From positions 1-64,000 of the IMG/VR virus record IMGVR_UViG_3300037502_002145: a stretch of DNA of 64,000 bases; one strand, given 5' to 3'. This document shows, in pieces, positions 33,582-42,928 of the stretch (within the stretch, counting starts at the first letter, position 1; each line of letters begins with the position of its first letter). The stretch comes from a virus. The notes below the pieces were generated by a model that was not told the origin of the DNA, searched no databases, and saw nothing but the letters and a program-made list of their open reading frames with translations. Position numbers and translations under genes: made by a program.

Positions 33582-34163
33582 CTATAAATCTAAAAGATCA
33601 AACAAGTCGATTTGTAATAATTTTTCTAAATGCTTTACAACTTTAACATCTGATATTTCACCGTTAGCAACCATATCTTTGATTTTTGATACAATACTTA
33701 ACTTTATTCCTCTTGGTGGTAAAGCATCAAACTTATCTTTAATCGCATCAATGTTATCCAATGTATAAATATCACCACTCATTAAATCGGCATAATTTTT
33801 ATATGTAGATTCTAATCCAAATGCTTTGACAACTCTATCATCCATAGGTTTTAACCATAAATCTTTAAAGTAAGACTTATAATTTCTATTCATATCTTTT
33901 AAAGTAGCGTAATTCATTGGTTCTTCGTGACCAACTTCATTCCATTCATAAAAGTCATTGTTTTTAGCATCTTTATATGAAACGTTTGGAATTAATGATA
34001 CTACTAAGATTTCATCATCATCTTTTAATGGTTTTTTAGTTTCTACTATTTTTTCCTCTGCCACAACAATTTTTTCAGTTTTAACTACCGCAGAATCGTC
34101 TACGGTAGTCTTAACTGTACTAGCTTTTGTTGTGGTCTTTTTTGTTGAACTTGTATTCGCCAT
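33582..34163 (-). CDS. Unknown capsid-region protein with Lys/Thr-rich N-terminus
   Basis: 193 residues. The first about 45 are low-complexity (STKKTTTKASTVKTTVDD), then a compact domain (ILVVSLIPNVSYKDAKNNDFYEW) and a helical C-terminus. Lies between capsid and connector genes; may be a minor head or head-tail protein. Confidence 0.5.
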   Translation of the reverse strand: MANTSSTKKTTTKASTVKTTVDDSAVVKTEKIVVAEEKIVETKKPLKDDDEILVVSLIPNVSYKDAKNNDFYEWNEVGHEEPMNYATLKDMNRNYKSYFKDLWLKPMDDRVVKAFGLESTYKNYADLMSGDIYTLDNIDAIKDKFDALPPRGIKLSIVSKIKDMVANGEISDVKVVKHLEKLLQIDLFDLLDL

Positions 34164-34199
34164 TAATTAAACCACCTTTTTATTTTATTTTTTTATTTT

Positions 34200-35240
34200 T
34201 TAAGCAAATGTAAATACGCCAAAGTAAGGAGGAAGTAATAATCCCATACCTAACTTAGTTTGGATTTGAATATCAACAGATTGATCGTTATTCTTTTTAC
34301 CTGTTGTATCCATTTCTGATCTTGTGTCGCCGATGTATTCTAATTTAATAGGTTTAACATCTCCACCCATGATAAATATCTTAGAATCATCTAATGCTAA
34401 TTCAAAAGTACCAGATTTAAGTGTTTGAGGAATAACCATTAAGGAATTACCTTCCCAATCACCAATTGAACCTGTACTAGCTTTAGCTTCTTTTTGAGAA
34501 TTAGCAAACATTTTATCAGGAACAATGTTAGCAACTTTTCTTAATGCACCCTTAGTACCAGCTAAAGTGATAGAACCATATCCCCCAGCAGCTTGAACTA
34601 AATCAACTAAAGAACCAAGAGCTTCTTCGCTGTTACCTTGTTTAGCAAATTCTGTAGGAACGGCATTTGCTACATTTTGGAATTGAGCATATAATCTATC
34701 TTGAATGTATTTGTTTACAGACTTATAAATCTTATCCATAATTTTTTCAAGACCAGTAATACCAAGTAAGAATCTTTCTAAATCTTCATAAACATGAACA
34801 TAAATCCATTCACTAGGAAGAGTTACTTCTTGACCTACATCAATAGCTTGACGATTAGTATCCCAGTGATTACCAGCAAAACTAGCAACTGATAATAAAC
34901 CACCTTCAGAATAGAAAGCTGTTTTGTCTCCTAAAGCTCTGTTTTTTACTTCAACAAAAGCGTCAATAAATGGAGAGTTTAATACGTTTTCTCCAATTGT
35001 TATATTAGTGATTTCTTCCATTATTTCAAATACAACTAAATTGTTTCTTCTGAAAGCTTGATATAAAGTTTTACCTTGTAAGATTTCTTTGTTGATTTTA
35101 TCTCTTAAGTAGTTTTCTAAATCTGTTCTAGATAATTTTTCATTATCAATATGTAAAGAAAAGTCGCCCCTTGCTAAGTCTAGGGTTAAATCATAAACAT
35201 TTGTTTGTTCCTTAGTGAAGTTTAATTTACTTCCGTACAT
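34200..35240 (-). CDS. Major capsid protein (HK97-fold type)
   Basis: 346 residues with a strong ribosome site, in the canonical place after protease/scaffold and a probable decoration protein. Segments such as EWIYVHVYEDLERFLLGI (spine-like helix) and the C-terminal KLGMGLLLPPYFGVFTFA (a typical P-domain/A-domain end) fit an HK97-type capsid. N-terminal about 40 residues may be a delta-like or N-arm region. Confidence 0.75.
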   Translation of the reverse strand: MYGSKLNFTKEQTNVYDLTLDLARGDFSLHIDNEKLSRTDLENYLRDKINKEILQGKTLYQAFRRNNLVVFEIMEEITNITIGENVLNSPFIDAFVEVKNRALGDKTAFYSEGGLLSVASFAGNHWDTNRQAIDVGQEVTLPSEWIYVHVYEDLERFLLGITGLEKIMDKIYKSVNKYIQDRLYAQFQNVANAVPTEFAKQGNSEEALGSLVDLVQAAGGYGSITLAGTKGALRKVANIVPDKMFANSQKEAKASTGSIGDWEGNSLMVIPQTLKSGTFELALDDSKIFIMGGDVKPIKLEYIGDTRSEMDTTGKKNNDQSVDIQIQTKLGMGLLLPPYFGVFTFA

Positions 35241-35265
35241 AATTCAGTACCTCCTTTTATTTTAA

Positions 35266-35808
35266 TTAAGCTAATGTGGTTACTTTTGCTTCAAATAACT
35301 CAGTAGAGTAACCATATGTGTTTGCAGTTGTAACAAGAGTAGCTCCTTGAACTCTTTTTCTCATAACTTGAGCTTCAAAAACAGGTGTAGTAGCCGCAGT
35401 TGCAGAAGCCACTAATTTACCAGTAGAATCAATTGTTAAATATGCGTTAACTAATAATGCGGCTTGAGTTGCAGTTGTCACACAAGCTTTGTTAATAGCA
35501 AATTCATCAGTTAAAGCTATAACTCTAACTCTAAATTTTGTACCTGCTGGGATAATATATTGATCTTTTCTTTGTTTTGAACGTAGACTTTCATCTTCAG
35601 TCCAAGCTGGATTATCAACAACAACTATTTCTGAACCAGCATTAGTACCTACTTCAAAATTGTAAGTTACGGATTCTCCTGTTGCTAAACCATTTAAATA
35701 ACCAAATGTACCATTTTCAATATCAGATGTTGATACAGCATCAAAAACTCTTTCAGCACCCTTAGTGCTTTTCATATTTGTAGATTCAAATACACCATAA
35801 ATAGCCAT
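35266..35808 (-). CDS. Probable capsid decoration or minor head protein
   Basis: 180 residues, beta-rich, small-residue rich; strong ribosome site AAGGAGG. Starts MAIYGVFESTNMKSTKGAERVFDA. Immediately upstream of the capsid gene, where head-decoration proteins are found. Family not recognised. Confidence 0.55.
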   Translation of the reverse strand: MAIYGVFESTNMKSTKGAERVFDAVSTSDIENGTFGYLNGLATGESVTYNFEVGTNAGSEIVVVDNPAWTEDESLRSKQRKDQYIIPAGTKFRVRVIALTDEFAINKACVTTATQAALLVNAYLTIDSTGKLVASATAATTPVFEAQVMRKRVQGATLVTTANTYGYSTELFEAKVTTLA

Positions 35809-35825
35809 AATTTAATTTCCTCCTT

Positions 35826-36587
35826 TTATTTACGCACTTTAATTGCGCCATATTTTGTTTGTATAATTCCATCATCATTAAGTGAATTATCAACTAGGTC
35901 GGCAACTAAAGAATCATCGTTTTTAGTTTTCTTTGTAAAATTTGCGTTTAAATTTTTTTGGGTAAACAGAATTGCACATTTTGATTCAATAACTTCTAAA
36001 GGTAGATTTTCTTTGTCTTCCTTAAGTGCAACATAGTCTGTAACATCAGATAAATGTTCATCAAATTTTGCAAAACATTCATCTTTCTTTTGTTCAGTTT
36101 CTTTCTTTACTCTTTCTTCAGCCTCTTTAACGAAATCATCGTATTTTGGTTTGATTTCATCGTAATCTGTTTTAATAGTGGAATAATTTGTTTCTGCTGT
36201 TTCCTTTTCGCTAGAAATTGTTTCAATTTTTCCATCAGCAACAATACAAAAATCCTCTAATTCTTTTGCAAAAGAAAAAGCACCGTCAATTGATTGAGTG
36301 CCTTCTACGAAATTTGCATATTCAATTTTCTTTTTTACTCTTGTTGCAAAGTCAATTTCTGGTTTATCACCATTCATTGCGAATGTGAAACCGTAATAAT
36401 TATAATTATCTGCCCTATCAATACAAATTACTTCGTTGTCCTGAATATCCACGATGGAATATCTAATACGCATATCCCCCCAACGATCTCTATACTGTTC
36501 ATGCGCAGATAAAATACCGTCTAATTCACTGTACTGTTGCATAACAGTTAATGAAAAATCAGTATTTGCATTATCTGGTTTTGCCAT
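35826..36587 (-). CDS. Nested scaffold protein from internal start
   Basis: In-frame ATG at 36587 inside the protease gene carries AAGGAGG 8 bases ahead, as good as any start in the window. The 253-residue product (MAKPDNANTDFSLTVMQQYS...) would be the free scaffold, as with lambda Nu3 within gene C. It includes a globular part and the coiled coil. Confidence 0.7.
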   Translation of the reverse strand: MAKPDNANTDFSLTVMQQYSELDGILSAHEQYRDRWGDMRIRYSIVDIQDNEVICIDRADNYNYYGFTFAMNGDKPEIDFATRVKKKIEYANFVEGTQSIDGAFSFAKELEDFCIVADGKIETISSEKETAETNYSTIKTDYDEIKPKYDDFVKEAEERVKKETEQKKDECFAKFDEHLSDVTDYVALKEDKENLPLEVIESKCAILFTQKNLNANFTKKTKNDDSLVADLVDNSLNDDGIIQTKYGAIKVRK

Positions 36588-37298
36588 TTGTGTACCTCCT
36601 TCATTATTTTGGGTTGCCTTTAAAAAATCTGTGTAAGTCTTTAATTTATTTGACAATTCACTCTGAACACCTTTAACAAAATCATTCATTGTAAATTGGA
36701 CTTCAATGGTTGAGTTATGCATTCCGGGTTCTTGATCAATACCTAAAATACATGCAGCTCTGAATGAAAATTTAGTAAAATGAAATATATTATTTTCATC
36801 TTCATATCCTTCAACGGATGGTGGATGTAACTCCATGCTATGAGATTTAACCATATCTCGGTTCATAATTTCTGAACTCTTGTCAAACATATTCCACATA
36901 ACACCATCTACTACTAAAAATGTCCTAGTAACTCCATCATCACAGAGTCTATCTTCATAATGAGCATTATTATCCTCTGAACTAAGTATTACACCGTATG
37001 CAGTACCAGCATATTTTCTTTCTTTCTCCCCGTCTTTTCGCACTATAATATATCTGTGGTCAGAAAAATCATCATCTTTAATAGAATTTTTTTCTATAAA
37101 TCCAACTATTGGTATATATTCTAGTGATCCAATAGCGTCATCTACAACACTTTGCTCAAACATACTTGAATTAAAGTTTTCGCCTAAGTGCATCATCCAT
37201 ATTCTTACTTTTGTGAATCTACCATCAGTAGTATCCATTTCATCGAGTTTTTGAAACATTACTGGGACTGAATATTTTCCATACTGAATTAATTCCAT
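35826..37298 (-). CDS. Prohead protease with C-terminal scaffold domain
   Basis: 490 residues from ATG 37298 (AAGGTGG upstream); longer upstream start options lack a ribosome site. N-terminal about 200 residues are the maturation protease: FNSSMFEQSVVDDAIGSLEYIPIVGFIE, GTAYGVILSS, and MVKSHSMELHP holding likely catalytic His/Ser. The C-terminal half is a long coiled coil (about 370-440, EKETAETNYSTIKTDYDEIK) serving as scaffold. An internal, strongly served ATG at 36587 produces the scaffold alone. Follows the portal gene by 19 bases. Confidence 0.8.
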   Translation of the reverse strand: MELIQYGKYSVPVMFQKLDEMDTTDGRFTKVRIWMMHLGENFNSSMFEQSVVDDAIGSLEYIPIVGFIEKNSIKDDDFSDHRYIIVRKDGEKERKYAGTAYGVILSSEDNNAHYEDRLCDDGVTRTFLVVDGVMWNMFDKSSEIMNRDMVKSHSMELHPPSVEGYEDENNIFHFTKFSFRAACILGIDQEPGMHNSTIEVQFTMNDFVKGVQSELSNKLKTYTDFLKATQNNEGGTQMAKPDNANTDFSLTVMQQYSELDGILSAHEQYRDRWGDMRIRYSIVDIQDNEVICIDRADNYNYYGFTFAMNGDKPEIDFATRVKKKIEYANFVEGTQSIDGAFSFAKELEDFCIVADGKIETISSEKETAETNYSTIKTDYDEIKPKYDDFVKEAEERVKKETEQKKDECFAKFDEHLSDVTDYVALKEDKENLPLEVIESKCAILFTQKNLNANFTKKTKNDDSLVADLVDNSLNDDGIIQTKYGAIKVRK

Positions 37299-37317
37299 TT
37301 TAATATCACCACCTTTC

Positions 37318-38817
37318 TCATCGTTTATCGTTAGCCTCAGTATCACGGGTAATTTCACCAGAATCAGATAATTCATCTTGCTCAGGTCTACCAGCCTCAC
37401 TTGAACCACTTTGAGTATAAGAAGAAGATAGTGGTATCATGTTTTCTTGGAAATTAAAAACCTTTTGTTGCAATATAAAAGCACCTTCAATTTTAGAAGG
37501 TGTTATATCTAAAGCTGCTAACCATCTAGGAATTAATGGAGCACCAAAGCTACAACTTTTTTGATATCTATCTATAACTTTATCTCTGTTATATATTGTG
37601 ATATCCAATAAGAACATTGCGAATTTATAGTTCTGTTTATTGTATTTGCCTATTTTGATACATCTGTTAATCCACCTCTCAAACTGGCGATAAACTGCAT
37701 AAATAAGTCCAGAATCATTTTCAATAGAATTAGTTAATGCAGTACCACTAGAAGATCCATTAAACATTTCTTTTGAAACACCACCAGAGTTATATATGTC
37801 ATCTGTTGAATCGGCTACATTGTTTCTTGTGTTACTACTATCTTTGAAAGATATCGCCTCACCTTTTGATCCTAAAGTATGAATTATACCTATATCATCT
37901 GACATACTTTCTCTGTTTAATTCCGCAAAAACTCCTAAAGTGTCTGGTGTTAATAAAGGCTTGTCAATTGTAGAATCATCAATTGGAACTTCAACCATTA
38001 TAGCCTTATAATTATCAGTTCTAGCAGATTGCAATTTTAATTTTTTATAGGTATCTAAATCAAAAATATCCCTAACCGTTGATATAAGCAAAGGATAAGG
38101 ATAAGTTAAGTGACTATTCAATTTAATACATATTTGTTTATCTGATGGGGGTATATACCAATTAGGAATATCTCCGTTTTTATAATCTAAGTATGCTCTT
38201 TGTAAAAACTCAGGATATGCACCGATATTTATTGGATTAATAGATGACAAGTTTACTTTGTAATTAAACAACCCATCTTGTGTTTTACATAATTTACACA
38301 TTCTATTATCAAGAGGTTGTATAAAGTAATCTTGATTACTATCAAAGACAACTCCATAAAAAACATCTTGGTATGGTAATACTTTCATTATCTTTGAAAA
38401 CTCATGTTTAATATTCATTTTCTCTAGATATGAAGCTAGTGCAAAATAGTGTTTTTTTAGAGTTTCTACGTTATAATTTTCTCTAACATCATACAAGTCA
38501 ATTCCCCAATCAAATACAGCCATGTTACTAAAATATGTATTTAAACGATTGTAATGAGGTGAAATACGCATTAAAAAATCACTAGTAGAAACTAATACAT
38601 CAGACATTGAATTTGGATATTCTAATGCGTTGTTAATTTCTTCAAGTGAATAATTTCCACACCTAAATGTTTCTATGATGTTATTTACACATAAATCATG
38701 AATCATAAGCCTTTTAAACCCTGTCCAGTCAACTGGTTTATTTTCATCTATAGACTTATTAAAATTATCTTCATCGTTCTGATATGCTTTTTTAGTGTAT
38801 ATTGTTTTATTTGGCAA
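37318..38817 (-). CDS. Portal protein
   Basis: 499 residues, TTG start with GGAGGTG 10 bases ahead. Helix-rich with FLMRISPHYNRLNTYFSNMAVFDW, DLDTYKKLKLQSARTDNYKAIMVE and FNGSSSGTALTNSIENDSGLIYAVYRQFERWINRCIK, which follow the phage portal plan (clip, stem, wing). It follows the terminase large subunit. Forms the dodecameric DNA channel at the capsid vertex. Confidence 0.85.
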   Translation of the reverse strand: MPNKTIYTKKAYQNDEDNFNKSIDENKPVDWTGFKRLMIHDLCVNNIIETFRCGNYSLEEINNALEYPNSMSDVLVSTSDFLMRISPHYNRLNTYFSNMAVFDWGIDLYDVRENYNVETLKKHYFALASYLEKMNIKHEFSKIMKVLPYQDVFYGVVFDSNQDYFIQPLDNRMCKLCKTQDGLFNYKVNLSSINPINIGAYPEFLQRAYLDYKNGDIPNWYIPPSDKQICIKLNSHLTYPYPLLISTVRDIFDLDTYKKLKLQSARTDNYKAIMVEVPIDDSTIDKPLLTPDTLGVFAELNRESMSDDIGIIHTLGSKGEAISFKDSSNTRNNVADSTDDIYNSGGVSKEMFNGSSSGTALTNSIENDSGLIYAVYRQFERWINRCIKIGKYNKQNYKFAMFLLDITIYNRDKVIDRYQKSCSFGAPLIPRWLAALDITPSKIEGAFILQQKVFNFQENMIPLSSSYTQSGSSEAGRPEQDELSDSGEITRDTEANDKR

Positions 38818-38836
38818 TTTAGTATTTCACCTCCTT

Positions 38837-40537
38837 CTAATACATTTTTGGTTTATGATTTAACTTTGATAGTGATTTTGCATAATCTTGGGCATTGAAA
38901 TTATTTTTTTGTATAAAAGAAGTGTATTCTGTAATATACCATATTAAATATGCTAATGCCGAAAAACGATCCTTGTCTAATTTTTTAACAACTTTTTCCA
39001 CAGACAAAGCACCGTTATTCATATTCTTAAGTTTAAGATTAGCAATTTCTTCAAATAATAAATCTGTTTGAACATAAGGTAATATGTTTAATTCCACATT
39101 CTCTCTATCTTTTGAAGTAAAATCACCTTCTTGTTTTTTTGCTAATAATCTCAATTGTCCACTGTCAACTGAATTTATAAAATTTGTAATTACTTTGCTT
39201 TGATATGATTGGGCTTTCATGTCAAATAAACATTGTTCTGCTCCAATAGTTTCGGGCTGATTATCCGTATTCATTGTGTCCCAACAACCCAAATATTCAC
39301 CAGTTATAGGGTCATATGAATCTTTTAATAATTCATCTATAAGACCACTACCCAATCCATTACCATCGGCAATAACAGCTTTCGCATTAAAAGAATTTTT
39401 AGTCTTTTTTACAATACACGCCTGAGCTGTAAAATTCAATGAATTAGATATAGTTATTATATTTGGTATTTCTACAGACAATATTCTATTTGTATCTTTA
39501 TTTCTTATAACCCTTCCAACAGCAATGGAAGATTGGTTATTTGAACTTTTTTGAGATCTTGCAACATCGACACCAAGATAAAATTCTTCATCATTTTTAT
39601 TTTTGTTTATCATTGGAGTAGTAAGAGTCCGACATCTCATTAATTTATTAATATCAACTAACGCTCCGTCTGAACTTCCCACCCATTCTTGCTCGTAGTT
39701 TTGAGCAAAAGCAATAGGTGCGCTATTACGTTTCTTTTTAAGAATCTGACTTTTATTACTACCTCTACCAAACCAACATGGTAACATCCAATTAGAACCT
39801 AAGACTATTTGTCCTTTTAAATCACACATGTCGTCGTACATTTTTATACTTCTATAATATTCGTCTGATCCTCTAAACCCAGAAGTAGTAAAGAAGTGAA
39901 TCTGCTGATTTAATTCCTCTGGATCTACTAATCCTAATTTTCCCACAGTATATCTAGGCACTTCTGTAACAGGTTCTAATGCGTCTTCAAACAGGACATT
40001 GTTTAATAAGGCAGCTTCTTCAATTTTTAGTCTTCTTCTTCTTTGACCTTTTGTGCTTTGTGCATTTGCAATTGCATCCACAGTAGAACCATTTTTAAAT
40101 GTAATTAAAGCATCACCTTTTATAAATTTAGGCTCACACGCTAATTCATTTTCAATAAGCGGGTATTTTTTTCTAATTTCATTAAACTTAGATTTTAATA
40201 AGTCGGCTGCATTTTCTTTTGTTTGAGCAGAAATTGCCAATTCCATTTCAGGAAACAAAATTGCCACAATAACACAAGATAAAACTTCATTAAATGTCTT
40301 TGCGTAACCCCTACTAAAAACCCCGTACATATTCATAAATCGTACGTCGGTTCTTAAAAATACCCTTTGATCAAGATGAAGGTTAAAGTTACTCTTATCA
40401 GTTTTTAACAAATCGATAAATAAATCTGGATACCACCTTGCCCAACTAATAAAGTCATAGTAGTTATATAAGTTTTTACCAAACACCGTATCATCCTGAA
40501 GCTCTTGTATCCGTTTTTTTATAGACTCATCCGTCAT
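38837..40537 (-). CDS. Terminase large subunit
   Basis: 566 residues. ATPase part (about 1-300): Walker A-like segment GVFSRGYAKTFNEVLS (deviant P-loop), Walker B-like RRRRLKIEEAALL and coupling motif FFTTSGFRGS. RNase H-like nuclease part (about 320-530): catalytic Asp in YLGVDVARSQ, VIADGNGLGSG and DRFSALAYLIW. It packages DNA into proheads. Overlaps the upstream gene by 4 bases. The Walker A and B motifs are less canonical than usual. Confidence 0.9.
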   Translation of the reverse strand: MTDESIKKRIQELQDDTVFGKNLYNYYDFISWARWYPDLFIDLLKTDKSNFNLHLDQRVFLRTDVRFMNMYGVFSRGYAKTFNEVLSCVIVAILFPEMELAISAQTKENAADLLKSKFNEIRKKYPLIENELACEPKFIKGDALITFKNGSTVDAIANAQSTKGQRRRRLKIEEAALLNNVLFEDALEPVTEVPRYTVGKLGLVDPEELNQQIHFFTTSGFRGSDEYYRSIKMYDDMCDLKGQIVLGSNWMLPCWFGRGSNKSQILKKKRNSAPIAFAQNYEQEWVGSSDGALVDINKLMRCRTLTTPMINKNKNDEEFYLGVDVARSQKSSNNQSSIAVGRVIRNKDTNRILSVEIPNIITISNSLNFTAQACIVKKTKNSFNAKAVIADGNGLGSGLIDELLKDSYDPITGEYLGCWDTMNTDNQPETIGAEQCLFDMKAQSYQSKVITNFINSVDSGQLRLLAKKQEGDFTSKDRENVELNILPYVQTDLLFEEIANLKLKNMNNGALSVEKVVKKLDKDRFSALAYLIWYITEYTSFIQKNNFNAQDYAKSLSKLNHKPKMY

Positions 40538-41637
40538 GTATCTTCCTCCTCATCGGAATCCGCATCGGCATTATAATCCTTAGGAAGAGTGATGAATTTT
40601 TCAATATTCTGTCTGTTATTCAAAGTAGTATCATTAGTAAATATACCATGTGGATCACCATATTGTTTTAAATATTCAGATACTTTGTCATCGTAAAACT
40701 TATAGACTTCTTCATATTCTACAGTCGGTAGTCCTTTTAATTTTCTTGCATAATTAATATAACAATAAATAATAAAATCTGCGGAATCATGAGGTTGATT
40801 TTTATACTTTGGTAAAACACTAATTACATCCGTAGCTTGTTCAATTGCTAACCCTAATTCGCTAAAACTATTAACACCTTTTTGCAGGTCTGCTTGTGTG
40901 AGCTGTTTAGGTGTCAGTTTTGCTTTATCTGCTGCGTCTTGTGCTGCCTTGCTCCACTTTTCAGCTTCTCCAACATTACCGGCGGCAGTTGCCAATTCTT
41001 CTTTAACTTTAAATCGTACATATGTAGCAAGAGCTTCTTGATGTAGGTTGGTTTGCATTGTGTAATTTACTTTTAATGTATCATACTTTTTCTTCATCAA
41101 TCGATATTCATTTTTTGTAAATCCTTCACCAAACAAATCCAGCAAATCGTCCGTAACAACAAAATCATCGACTTGCTTAACATAAACTTCTTCTTTATCT
41201 TTTTGTTTCTTTTCAGCAGTCGTGACAGCAGATGAAATGGAAGTTCCATTATCCAATAAAGCTATTGATTCTAAAAATGACATCTTCGAATATTGTGGAA
41301 GAGAGGCTATATTCTTCATATAATTGCCTACCAAGTCTTTACGACCTTTTCCAGTAGAAATAGCTGTATTAGTTTCTTCTATAGCACTATCAATTGCAAT
41401 GGGTACAAAAGGTTTATCCATTAACATTAACATATGTTTAAATCCTTCTATATTTAAGCTACCATCAGGATTTAATGATCCCTGTTTCACACAAGCCTTA
41501 CACACATTGACAGTCTTACCATCACTTGAAGTTGCTGGATTAGAAGCTATGTAGTAATTAGTGAGGTTTTTAACTTTTCTACAATTGGTACATTTCTTTT
41601 CGCCAACGGGTGGCTTTTGTCTTGCTTTTTGTGGCAA
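40534..41637 (-). CDS. Zinc-finger protein, terminase small subunit candidate
   Basis: About 367 residues. TTG 41637 is preferred (GGAGG 8 bases ahead); GTG 41646 overlaps the ribosome site. N-terminal zinc finger KCTNCRKVKNLTNYY...CKACVKQ binds DNA; the middle is charged and helical, with Ala-rich KWSKAAQDAADKAKL, and the tail is acidic (DADSDEEED). Overlap with terL and position make it the small terminase subunit or a fused regulator; longer than usual small subunits. Confidence 0.6.
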   Translation of the reverse strand: MPQKARQKPPVGEKKCTNCRKVKNLTNYYIASNPATSSDGKTVNVCKACVKQGSLNPDGSLNIEGFKHMLMLMDKPFVPIAIDSAIEETNTAISTGKGRKDLVGNYMKNIASLPQYSKMSFLESIALLDNGTSISSAVTTAEKKQKDKEEVYVKQVDDFVVTDDLLDLFGEGFTKNEYRLMKKKYDTLKVNYTMQTNLHQEALATYVRFKVKEELATAAGNVGEAEKWSKAAQDAADKAKLTPKQLTQADLQKGVNSFSELGLAIEQATDVISVLPKYKNQPHDSADFIIYCYINYARKLKGLPTVEYEEVYKFYDDKVSEYLKQYGDPHGIFTNDTTLNNRQNIEKFITLPKDYNADADSDEEEDT

Positions 41638-41671
41638 TATAGACACCTCCTTATTTATATTTTTTACATAG

Positions 41672-41702
41672 AAAAAGCAACCGATATTTCACAGTTGCTT
41701 TT
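41672..41702 (-). terminator. Terminator after AntA gene
   Basis: AAAAGCAACTG pairs with CGGTTGCTTTT (one G-U), running into T on the minus strand, with A-run on the other side, so it may work both ways. Confidence 0.7.
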
Positions 41703-41717
41703 CGTTTTATGTATTAT

Positions 41718-42608
41718 TTAAGCACTCATACCAAATGGAAGAGTACTATCGTTTGTTTTGCTTTTCAGTTCTTCTACATATTTTCGTTTATTCTCTATTA
41801 TATCTTTTATATCTGAATCATCAACTAATTGTTTTGCATTTGGAAACATCGCTTCAAAATATTTAGACAACATAACGTGTCTTTGATATCTGTTATATCC
41901 CATATTTAAATAAGCTATATTTTGTTCTTGCAAACTCCTTATGTATTCATTATAAGTTTTATTGAGACTATCTCTTGTTATCTTGTCTTTGCAGTCTAAA
42001 TAGTGCCTTATTTCACTTGCAATCATACCAGTGCAAATCATGTTTATAGAATTTGATTCATATATCCTATCCCATTTATCAATATTTCTGTTTTGAGTTT
42101 TAACAAGATAATCGTCTAATGCTTTACACATTCTATTGAATCCTTCTTTTTCAGGATTTCTAGTTTCTTCCCATTTAATATTGTTAATAATAGCTTCTTC
42201 CATATAAATGAAATATTTTCTTGCTATTTTACTATTTTCTTTTAGTTTGTGTGATGTACGCCCACCTTTTATACCAGATACCATGGCTATTTCTTTAGCT
42301 GTAGAAATTTTTATATTATAATCTATAGTAGGTCTTCCACCAACTGGTGAGGTTTTCCCCTTTGAAGGGGAATCGATAATATAGTCAATAAACTCTTCTA
42401 AATACATATCTTCAATTTGTTGTTTTATCCATGTTGAAAAATCTCTACCAACACCCAATTGTTCATGTAGTTTCCTAGCATCAACCCAAGTATCATTATC
42501 TTCTAGTAAAATTGGTAATCTTTTTTGGTACTCCAATATTAATTGTGTCTTTTCTGCATTAAATCCTAATTGTTCTTGTAGCTGTTTTCTTGTAAATTTT
42601 TTAATCAT
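41718..42608 (-). CDS. AntA/AntB-type antirepressor
   Basis: 296 residues. Residues about 38-110 match the AntA/AntB antirepressor domain: VDARKLHEQLGVGRDFSTWIKQQIEDMYL, EEFIDY, YNIKISTAKEIAMVSGI and GRTSHKLKENSKIARKYFIYMEEA. The C-terminal half is helical and not recognised. It opposes repressors during induction. Its translation start is preceded by AAAGGAG that can be buried in a hairpin (see 42616-42690), making it a prime candidate for RNA-level control. Confidence 0.85.
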   Translation of the reverse strand: MIKKFTRKQLQEQLGFNAEKTQLILEYQKRLPILLEDNDTWVDARKLHEQLGVGRDFSTWIKQQIEDMYLEEFIDYIIDSPSKGKTSPVGGRPTIDYNIKISTAKEIAMVSGIKGGRTSHKLKENSKIARKYFIYMEEAIINNIKWEETRNPEKEGFNRMCKALDDYLVKTQNRNIDKWDRIYESNSINMICTGMIASEIRHYLDCKDKITRDSLNKTYNEYIRSLQEQNIAYLNMGYNRYQRHVMLSKYFEAMFPNAKQLVDDSDIKDIIENKRKYVEELKSKTNDSTLPFGMSA

Positions 42609-42924
42609 TTAACATCTCCTTTACTTTATTTTTGGTTAATAGTAAAGGAGAATAGTCTTATTAGTGTCATCACGACATGTGCTATTCTCCAACATAGGAT
42701 TCAACATTTCGTTTTATCCATAGTCAAAGATGGCGAGTAATTATCTCGCAAATCTAAGTATGAGCCGTTGGTACATAATCCAACAATTAGTCACTCATTT
42801 GCATTTACTCTCACCAATGCTGTATTCTCTGTACGTGTACTTTTGCACACAAAAAGAGCCATACGCTTTGACACGTACCGCCCCTGATTTGAATAGAATT
42901 ATCCTTTTATAGTATTATATTAAT
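42609..42924 (-). ncRNA. Structured mRNA leader of AntA gene (putative RNA switch)
   Basis: A 316-base non-coding leader. Two mutually exclusive stems share four bases: GGAGAATAG (42682-42690 complement) with CTATTCTCC (42647-42655), and CTCCTTTAC (42642-42650) with GTAAAGGAG (42616-42624), the latter holding the Shine-Dalgarno of the antirepressor. Further upstream are hairpins GTTGG/CCAAC nested within TGAG/CTCA and GCGAGA-TAATTA-CTCGC-like arms (about 42730-42800), which may form the sensor. No matching known riboswitch class is recognised. Confidence 0.55.
42911..42924 (-). promoter_or_regulatory. 14-base element, ATTAATATAATACT
   Basis: One mismatch from consensus ATTAATATAAAACT. It lies at the start of the structured AntA leader and points toward it, fitting a promoter role. 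Confidence 0.5.
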
Positions 42925-42928
42925 GTCG

